From Wyeomyia smithii (lineage: Eukaryota; Arthropoda; Insecta; Diptera; Culicidae): a stretch of DNA of 64,000 nucleotides. The DNA lies in NCBI RefSeq assembly GCF_029784165.1, contig NC_073696.1, forward strand, positions 260,692,494-260,756,493. The letters run 5' to 3'. The notes under the pieces were generated by a model. That model did no database searches. It was not told the DNA's origin and saw nothing but the letters and a program-made list of their open reading frames with translations. Within the stretch, counting starts at the first letter, position 1; every line of letters starts with the position of its first letter. This document shows, in pieces, positions 56,675 through 64,000 of this stretch. Made by a program: the position numbers and the translations under genes.

Positions 56675-57985
56675 ATGGCTGAACGGAAAAAGAAACCTCG
56701 CATCGCTGCGGGGAGGAAAAGAGAGGCATCTCTTTCTGACACATCGAGTGTCTGTAGTGACAATCCTTTTGATATTTTGCCTGAGCAAGAAGCTGGTGAA
56801 ATGGAAGTTACCAATAATGAGACTATACAAAATATAAAATCTTTAAAAAAGGAGAAAGTTCCACCTATTGTGGTAACTATTTCTTCTGAATTTAATATAT
56901 TCAAAAAGGAACTTTCAACGTTTGTTTCTGACGTTAAAGTTACCTATCAAATTGGCCGTAGAGGTGAATGCCGCTTATTAGCCGACTCAGTAAAGGGTCG
57001 TGATCGTCTTGTTCAGTATTTAACTGACAAGATGTACAAATTTTTTACATATGACACCAAGAACGCCAAGCCGTTCAAGGTTGTCTTGAAAGGTCTCACC
57101 AACGATCAAACCGTTGATGAGATCAAACTTACTTTAACAGAATTACTTGGCATAGCCCCTACCCAAGTAATTCTAATGAAACAAAAATCACGAGGCGAAA
57201 ACAGTCAGAGAACTGGAATTTCCCTTGTTAATTATTTAATTCATTTTAACCGCAATGAGGTTAACAACTTAAAATTTTTTGAAAAAGCACATGCTTTGTA
57301 TAATGTGCGTGTAAAGTGGGAAATTTATAGGAAGTATGGCGGAGGTGAAAAGCATATCACCCAATGCCGTACTTGCCAACGTTATGGCCATGGTTCCAAA
57401 TTCTGTAACATGGACCAAAAATGTCTTAATTGTGGAGACTCTTCTCACAAAAAGGACACATGTCCTGTGAAAGAGAGTAAAAAATTTCGCTGTGCGAATT
57501 GTAACGGCAACCATATGTCAAATTTTCATCAATGCCCAGTCCGTTTAGCAATTGTTAAGGCAAGGCAAGGTAAACAAAATTCAAAACAAACTTCAAAACA
57601 AAATTCTCCAAGCGTACCAGTGACGCATAGTTTACCTACTCCTTTGCATACCCGTTTAACTTATGCACAGGTTACAGGTAGTTCGAAAATTATACCGTCT
57701 AGTGTTGGTAGTTCGAAAATGACCGTTAATATGGGTAAGCAAAACACGCTAGAAAATAATTGTACACCTATCACTCCAGCTAATATTGCTACCGAAAATA
57801 TTTTTTCTAATGTCAACTGCCTGGGGCCTATTACGGCAGGTAAACTTTCTTTTTTGCAACAGGCAATGTTCGATCTTATGAACGCCATGTTGCAGGCAAA
57901 ATCAATGTTTGAAGCCATTCAAATAGGCACAAATTTTACTATTAAAATTGTTTCTAATTTAAAATTTAGCAATGATTTTAAATAA
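56675..57985 (+). CDS. Jockey ORF1 (gag-like nucleic-acid-binding protein)
   Basis: 436 codons from MAERKKKPRIAAGRK; the frame is open for 14 codons further upstream without an ATG. The head is basic, then Ser/Asp-rich. A central region (RRGECRLLADSVKGRDRLV...VLKGLTNDQTVDEIKLTLTE) resembles the RRM/PRE-C2HC portion of insect LINE ORF1 proteins. Three zinc knuckles follow: CRTCQRYGHGSKFC and CLNCGDSSHKKDTC are canonical CX2CX4HX4C, and CANCNGNHMSNFHQC is a variant. The tail is Ser/Thr/Pro-rich. It probably coats element RNA and targets it to the nucleus. The frame is intact. Confidence 0.92.
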   Translation: MAERKKKPRIAAGRKREASLSDTSSVCSDNPFDILPEQEAGEMEVTNNETIQNIKSLKKEKVPPIVVTISSEFNIFKKELSTFVSDVKVTYQIGRRGECRLLADSVKGRDRLVQYLTDKMYKFFTYDTKNAKPFKVVLKGLTNDQTVDEIKLTLTELLGIAPTQVILMKQKSRGENSQRTGISLVNYLIHFNRNEVNNLKFFEKAHALYNVRVKWEIYRKYGGGEKHITQCRTCQRYGHGSKFCNMDQKCLNCGDSSHKKDTCPVKESKKFRCANCNGNHMSNFHQCPVRLAIVKARQGKQNSKQTSKQNSPSVPVTHSLPTPLHTRLTYAQVTGSSKIIPSSVGSSKMTVNMGKQNTLENNCTPITPANIATENIFSNVNCLGPITAGKLSFLQQAMFDLMNAMLQAKSMFEAIQIGTNFTIKIVSNLKFSNDFK

Positions 57986-60624
57986 AACAATTAAAATATT
58001 AAATTGGAATGCTCGCTCATTGAAGGCCAATGAGAATGAGCTTTTTAATTTTTTAACAGTAAATAATGTGCATATTGCAATTATTACTGAAACATTTTTG
58101 AAACCTAACATAAAATTAAAATATGATCCCAATTACGTGGTTCATAGATATGATAGGATTCAGGGTTCCGGCGGTGGAGTTGCAATTGTTATTCATCGCC
58201 GAATCAAACATCGTGCTCTTCCCCATCTTGAGACGAAAGTTATTGAAACTTTGGGAATTGAAGTTCAAACTGAACTTGGGATTTTATTTATTGCCGCAGC
58301 ATATTTACCATTTCAATGCACACGCGAGCTCAAAAATTATTTTAAAGGTGATTTACAAAAACTCACCAGAAATCGTTCGAAATTTTTCATAATCGGCGAT
58401 TTTAACGCTAAACATCGTTCATGGAATAATTCTCAAAGTAATTCCAATGGCAAAATTTTATTCAATGATTGTTCTTCAGGATACTATTCTATTTTGTCTC
58501 CGAATAGTCCTACATGCTTTTCTTCTGTAAGAAACCCTTCAACAATTGATTTGGTGCTGACAGATCAAAGTCATGTATGTAGTGATTTGATCACACATGC
58601 TGACTTTGATTCTGACCATCTTCCAATAACTTTTTCTTTATCACATGAATCAGTTTTAAACCCTATGAGCTCTGTTTTTAATTATAACAAAGCTAATTGG
58701 GAAAGATACAAAAATTATATTGAGAGAAATTTCAATAATGAGCTTGATTTGCAAAACGAAGTGAATATTGATTCCGCTTTGGAAGCATTAAAATGTGCAA
58801 TTGTTGATGCCAGGAATTATTCTGTTCCAAAGGCTCAAGTGAAATTTGATTCACCAATAATTGACGAAAATCTTCAACTTCTAATTCGTTTGAAAAATGT
58901 CCGCAGACGTCAATATCAACGTTCTCGTGACCCTGTTTTTAAAACTATTTGTAAAGATTTACAGAAAGAGATTAAACATAGATTTACTCTTCTGAGAAAT
59001 CAAAATTTTGAGACTAAAGTTGAAAAATTGAAACCATATTCAAAACCATTTTGGAAGCTGTCGAAGATTCTTAAGAAACCTTCAAAGCCTATTCCAGTTT
59101 CAAAAGAAAGTGAACGTTTTCTTGTATCCAATGAACAAAAGGCCCAAAGACTTGCTCAGCAGTTTGAGAGTGTTCATAACTCAAATTTGAATTTTGTGAG
59201 TCCAATTGAAAATGAAGTCACACGTCAATTTGATTTAATTTCTTCCCAGAATTTTTTACCTGCAGAAATAATTGAAACTAACTTGAATGAGATTAAATCA
59301 ATTATTAAAAATTTCAAAAATATGAAAGCACCTGGTGACGATGGAATCTTTAATATACTAATCAAACATCTCCCTGAGAGCACAATGGATTTTTTAGTGA
59401 AAATTTTCAATTGCTGCTTCAAAATTGCATATTTTCCCAAATTATGGAAAAATGCAAAAATTACTCCCATTTTAAAACCGGATAAGAACCCAGCTGAAGT
59501 TTCAAGTTATCGACCAATCAGTTTGCTTTCTTCAATAAGTAAACTGTTTGAGAGAGTTATTCTTGACAGAATGCTGTCACACATCAACGAAAATTCAATT
59601 TTTGCAAATGAACAGTTTGGATTTCGCCATGGGCATTCCACAACTCATCAATTGCTCAGAGTTACTAATATGATACGAGCTAACAAATCTGAAGGTTATT
59701 CCACTGGAGCTGCTCTTTTAGACATAGAAAAAGCATTCGACAGTGTTTGGCATAAAGGTTTGATTGCTAAATTGCAAACTTTTAATTTTCCTAATCAAAA
59801 TTTTAACAAATTATCTTACTGATCGAACTCTGCAGGTTGTCTATCAGAATTCAAAATCTGATAGATTTCCTGTCAGAGCAGGTGTGCCTCAAGGTTCAGT
59901 CTTGGGTCCAGTCCTGTACAACATATTCACTTCAGATCTTCCTGATTTGCCTCCAGGATGCACAAAGTCATTGTTCTGCGATGACACAAGCATTTCCGTA
60001 AAAGGAAAAAGTCTTCGTGTCATATGCAGTCGATTGCAGAAAAGTTTAGATATTTTTTCTTCCTACTTGCAAAAGTGGAAAATCTCTCCCAATGCTTCTA
60101 AAACTCAAATGATAATTTTTCCTCATAAGCCTAGGGCTTCTTTCCTCAAGCCAAACAATAATCACGTTGTCAAGATGAATGGGGTTATTTCAAGTTGGTC
60201 CGACAAGGTTAAGTACTTGGGACTAATTTATGATAAAAAACTTATTTTCAAAGAGCACATTGAGAGTATACAAGCCAAGTGCATCAAATATACGAGATGT
60301 TTATATCCTCTCATTAACAGGAATTCTAAACTTTGTTTGAAGAACAAACTTTTGATTTACAAACAAATTTTTAGACCAGCAATGCTTTATGCTGTACCGA
60401 TCTGGTCAAGTTGCTGTTCAACAAGGAAGAAAACGCTCCAAAGGATTCAGAATAAAATTCTGAAAATGATTTTGAAGCGTCCTTTTTGGTTTGGTACATT
60501 CGAATTACATAGACTTACTGGTGTTGAACCATTAGAAGCTATGTCAAATAAAATTATTAACAATTTTCGACAAAAATCGTTGCAATCCTCAATTGCTACG
60601 ATAAGCTCTCTTTATAGCCAATAA
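57972..60624 (+). pseudogene. Jockey ORF2: endonuclease + reverse transcriptase (one frameshift)
   Basis: It begins at an ATG 14 bases before the ORF1 stop (coupled or reinitiated translation is likely). Residues 1-220 form an AP-type endonuclease: LNWNARSLK, ITETFLKP (Glu), GGGVAIV, IGDFNAKHRSWN, TIDLVLTD, SDHLPITF (Asp-His). The RT has SSYRPISLLSSISKLFERV, EQFGFRHGHSTTHQLL and LLDIEKAFDSVWH. A frame change at ~59793 (between NFP and IKILTNYL) ends this frame at 59822. The rest is open to 60624 with RAGVPQGSVLGPVLYNIF, the catalytic box LFCDDTS, where most relatives read FADD, and a C-terminal thumb. The total would be ~880 residues. Without frame repair the product lacks the second and third catalytic Asp. 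Confidence 0.9.
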
Positions 60625-60876
60625 GTTAGCAATTAAGTTAGTTGTAAGTTTACTTCCCCTTTTCTGACAAGTAGGTTTAAATCCCTACGAATGATAAGTC
60701 CTAATTGCGAAAGCAAACAAATCCTAACAATTAAAATTACTAATTTCTAACAGTGTTGAGAAGTCACCATTTGTGATTGGACACACATACTCATTATTTA
60801 CTAATATTTATCATAAATACTTAAGCTACTAACAAATCCCCCCTTAAAAAAAAAAAAAAAAAAAAACGCTTCTGTT

Positions 60877-62600
60877 GATTATATTACGCCTGATATGGTT
60901 ATGGATTGTGACGGGTTGCAATCAATTTTTTTCTATTGATGGCTTCTTTACATTCTCGGAATAAAGATATTAAGCGTTTCATGGAGCGAAACAGTTTCTG
61001 CTTTTTAATGCAATGGGATAAAGCAGAGATAAGTTGCTAGATTTCAAACACGTAACGCCTGCACAATTTGTCCCGACTGCCAATTGCTGCGCTAATCGGC
61101 CCCAGAGACACCAACCCGGAAGGGCATCCAGAAACCGTCGATTGCACGTCCCACTCGGTAGCAACCGCCGCCATCGGTCTGTCTTCTGGCATGTTTTCGA
61201 TTTTTCCCTATTCGCAGGGTTCGTTAGAACCACTTCACTGGAACACTTTTTCCTTGGACGCTTTTTTTATTGTGATACGTGATCCTTGTCGCTACGTGAT
61301 TCGGTGCGATACTTGCATCAATATCTTATGCTGTTCTACTGGAACCGTCCACTGATGGGTGTAGGTGGGAATGCTTCAAGGAATGGACCCCTTTCTGGAA
61401 GACGGTAAGGAAAGAAAGAGAAGGTTAGTGACAGTTTGAAGACGGTTTCACTGATTTACTAAATTAGATAACTGCTATTGTCCAGAGGTACTGTTCCTGT
61501 TCCATAGGAATTAGCTTTACTTTTGATTCTGTTTCAATAGAACTGAAAATAATCTATAAACAATATACAGGAAAAAGTAATTTTTGGGACAGATTACAGC
61601 AAACTTCTGACAAAAGGTTGGGAACCTCGAAGTCCTTGAAACGAAAAATTTGAAAGTTGCACGACACGATATTTTGCGTTAATAGGTTAACCAGGTTTTT
61701 TACTCAAAAAGTTAAAATACTGGTTGATTGAATCAGATCTCCACCTGCGACCCAATTTTAGTTTTAATATCACCAAAGTTGCTGTTATTTCAAAGCAAAC
61801 GCACAGCACTCACATCTGTTCCAGAATTCGCAGAATTTGCAATCATCATTAGTGCCTCTGTGACGCACACACACCTGGCTTCGCTACCGTGTTACTCGGT
61901 GTGACCATGAATGCTCGAAAACGCATAGCAGCACCACAAACCAACCAGTTGTGTTGTGCATAGAGCAGTTCGCAAGCTCTGGCCTGCGGGTACCGATTCA
62001 CCTTCAAGATAAAGCAAAGAGCAAACTTCTGGAAATCTTATCCCCATCTCTTCCATCACACGGGATCCGCTGTGGGTTGGTTGTGTTCATTCCGGCAGAT
62101 TCCGAAACGCGAAAGTTGTTTTACACCGAAAGTCTGACATACGTTACGACACTGATATTTTTCAGCAGCTGATTAGGGAAGTTTTAAAAAGGTTTTTTCC
62201 TTTCCACAGATGCTGGCAAAAGTACCATATTAATCGTGATGGTTCCACTGTGGCAACAACGAAAAAAAAAAACCGCTCGTCATGGAATGGAATAGCTTGC
62301 AGCGATTCAAGCTAGTAGACGCGCTACCTTGAGTGAGTTGCATCCGAGTGCATCGTGCCTCAACGGAACCAGCAATGCTGCCGAGGTGGCGTCATTGGAA
62401 CGTGTCGGAAGGTGACCAACATAGACTTCAACCGCTTCCAGCAATTCTGTCTGATGGTGCGCTATGTGATGCGATGCGGAGCATTCGACCTACAAGCGTC
62501 TCCCGTATATCGGTGCTACCTACATGCAGTACCGGTAACCTTGCTTTTTCGGTTTAACTTTTCCAGCTCTCTGGTGGTTGATAGGTATCAGAAAAAAAAA
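60877..62600. other. No gene recognised
   Basis: Moderate GC in places (61060-61200, 61850-62100, 62330-62540). Short frames here (up to 117 codons, 62355-62708) lack starts or domains, and the longest runs into a dispersed repeat. Confidence 0.4.
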
Positions 62601-62698
62601 TCACAGGAGGGTTGTGTGCAAAGCCACGACCGCAAGGTTGAAGTAGAATACTTTTACAAGAAAGATAACCCGGCTGTTTGCGTGTCAGTCATTTTTTC
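62601..62698. repeat. Dispersed repeat (inverse of 15486-15590)
   Basis: Shares ATCACAGGAGGGTTGTGTGC, AAAGCCACGACCGCAAG and GCGTGTCAGTCATTTT with the opposite strand of 15486-15590. Function unknown. Confidence 0.7.
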
Positions 62699-62880
62699 TA
62701 GTAAATAAACGTTGACCGTTCATTGGCAATACTGTAAATTCTTTTTGTTCGATATTTTGAATGAAGTTCGTTGAATATTTTTGAATTTGTGCTAATGAGA
62801 AGCTGAAGTGCTGCCGAATTGTAATATGCACATTTAGTTCGACATCATTAAACGGGAACGGAACAAAGGCTACGGTTATG

Positions 62881-63015
62881 CAGAACGCGAATGACGGCGC
62901 GATGCGATTCGCCTTACCGTGGTGAAATGTACAGCTCTTTTTAAGGCGAAGTAGAGCTATACATTTCAACACATTTCGTCTTGCTGAATCGCATCGCGCC
63001 GTTATTTGCGTTCTG
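62881..63015. repeat. Imperfect hairpin, ~60-bp arms
   Basis: The arm starting CAGAACGCGAATGACGGCGC pairs with the inverse of the arm ending in CGTTATTTGCGTTCTG; GATGCGATTC and GAAATGTA(C/T)AGCTCT also pair. The arms carry a few mismatches and a ~10-base asymmetry; the loop is ~15-20 bases. It may be a MITE or the template of a hairpin RNA. Confidence 0.75.
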
Positions 63016-63040
63016 GACATATTTCTCACTTTTTTCAGTT

Positions 63041-63106
63041 TTAGATTTTCATTTCACATCCCTATGTAGCCGAACTTCCTGAGAGAAGTATTCTACTTCA
63101 AAAGAC
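63041..63106. repeat. Dispersed repeat (inverse of 14655-14720)
   Basis: Contains CACATCCCTATGTAGCCGAA and CCTGAGAGAAGTATTCTACT, the reverse complement of the 14.65-kb copy. Confidence 0.75.
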
Positions 63107-63331
63107 AATTTCCACGTGTTGTAACGTGCTGGAGCACGAAATCTACGTCTGTGATAGGAAACCTTCACGCTCACGAGGCATGACTGGAGAAACGCGTCTG
63201 ATAATGCGGTAAAATTTTATATGTCTTTTTGTGCGAATTATTGTACTCAGACAAAAACCTGTTTTGAATTGGATGAATTTTTAGTAAATAAACGTTAGCC
63301 GTTTGTTATTCAAAATTGGTCATGCTGATCG

Positions 63332-63785
63332 CAGCCTTTGCGCTGCCCCTACAGTGGGGGGTTCACTAAATAAAGTAAAAATAAAAATTAGACAACTACA
63401 ACAGAATTTTATTGCATCCCGCACAGAATGTCTGCTTGTGTTGATGCCAGAAAATTATTAACCTTCAATTATTTGCTTATTTGCCTTGAAAAAATCATTT
63501 TGCGGTTCAAAATCGGTTGCTGATTACAACTTTTGAGCTGCCATAACATTGGGGGAATTAAGATACACGGACAACATGCACTGTGGAAGCTATTTTACAT
63601 TTAGTAAATTCGACGGGTGCGACAGATTTAAATTGCTAGGATGCAACACAGAATGCTTGCTTGCGTTGCAAAAATTATTAACTTTCAATGACTTGTTTAT
63701 TTGCCTTGAAAAAGGCATTTTAATTTCCAAAATTGGATTTCCTGATGGCAATCTTCATGCTGCCCCAACACGGGGGGAATAATGG
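63332..63785 (+). repeat. Diverged tandem duplication (~228-bp period)
   Basis: The unit at ~63415-63560 and the unit at ~63643-63775 share GCA.CACAGAATG, TTATTTGCCTTGAAAAA and a G-rich end (ATTGGGGGAATTAA / ACACGGGGGGAATAA). A third partial end (CTGCCCCTACAGTGGGGGG) lies at ~63348-63365. The short frames over it are not supported as genes. Nothing further is seen to 64000. Confidence 0.65.
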
Positions 63786-64000
63786 CTGTCTGGCGACACA
63801 CACTGATAAAAACCGCGCTGCTCCTGAGACGTGGTGACCAACCACAGGGCTATTGCTGCTGCTAAGGAAGGACGACTGCTCTGCCGCACAGTGGTCTGAA
63901 ATTGCATAAAGTCGGAAAAAAGTCAATTTTTTAACTTGATGCATCGAGCAAGCCCTTTTCGGAAATCATTTTCGCAGGGTTTTGGCTATTGAAAAATTAC

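Larger units (their letters stand above)
56474..60866 (+). mobile_element. Full-length Jockey-clade LINE (4.39 kb)
   Basis: The element starts CAGTGCGTC and ends in a poly(A) tract (60846-60866). AAACGCTTCTGTT precedes the start (56461-56473) and follows the tail (60864-60876), an 11-13-bp target duplication. Order: 5' UTR of 200 bp, ORF1, ORF2 overlapping by 14 bases, 3' UTR, tail. Mosquito Juan elements have this organisation; I propose a Juan-like element on motif similarity alone. An intact 5' end and only one frame break mean it is young. Confidence 0.9.

Noticed and set aside
62355..62708. 117-codon frame on +
   Set aside because: Starts at GTG, its second half is a dispersed repeat found on the opposite strand at 15.5 kb, no domain.

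Overview
The window looks like a piece of an insect nuclear genome, most likely a culicine mosquito (Aedes/Culex type). The grounds are AT-rich, intron-like DNA and a mix of LOA, Jockey, CR1/Jockey-like and RTE LINEs, a BEL/Pao LTR element, tRNA-derived SINEs, Helitrons, hAT, Tc1/mariner and THAP-bearing DNA elements, and many MITEs. I found no convincing host protein-coding gene and no rRNA, functional tRNA or CRISPR array. Nearly every recognisable protein belongs to a transposable element. Names rest on motif recognition by eye, without a database search.

Layout. 1-2.0 kb: no recognised feature. 2.0-6.1 kb: Helitron-type repeats, a perfect 90-bp-arm hairpin, a complete non-autonomous Helitron (3057-5001) carrying a SINE and a MITE, then a 791-bp TA-flanked MITE. 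6.8-20.4 kb: one degraded LOA-clade LINE in + orientation that can be followed across four later insertions. These are an 8.8-kb hAT-like element (9062-17901) holding a (TA)n tract and two partial BEL/Pao copies, a 320-bp hAT MITE, a 324-bp Tc1-type MITE and a 599-bp hAT element with a perfect 8-bp target duplication. 20.5-27.1 kb: a TIR element, a long stretch without features, a minisatellite and a SINE. 28.1-30.6 kb: an RT-encoding LINE remnant split by an 1.8-kb hAT-like element that itself carries a 0.9-kb MITE. 31.5-34.7 kb: a pogo/Tigger-like MITE and another TIR element.

35.9-39.75 kb: a large inverted repeat whose right arm was split by a second Helitron; the left arm preserves the empty target site. 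39.9-42.4 kb: a GC-richer island that is the best candidate for host promoter or 5' exon sequence, with only weak coding evidence. 43.7-45.5 kb: an element with ~160-bp terminal inverted repeats encoding an unrecognised protein broken at a canonical -1 slippery heptamer, itself invaded by a 417-bp element with an 8-bp target duplication and a decayed THAP zinc finger (P-element-like). 50.2-52.1 kb: a mosaic Tc1/mariner transposase pseudogene followed by an RTE endonuclease fragment. 52.6-53.8 kb: a hAT-like element. 56.47-60.87 kb: a full-length Jockey-clade LINE with internal Inr+DPE promoter, ORF1 (gag-like zinc knuckles), ORF2 (endonuclease + RT), poly(A) tail and 11-13-bp target duplication; one frameshift in ORF2 is the only break seen. 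60.9-64 kb: dispersed repeats, a pre-miRNA-like hairpin and a diverged tandem duplication.

The most informative aspect is the nesting: several insertions can be read against an intact paralogous site in the same window, giving a relative chronology of transposition.
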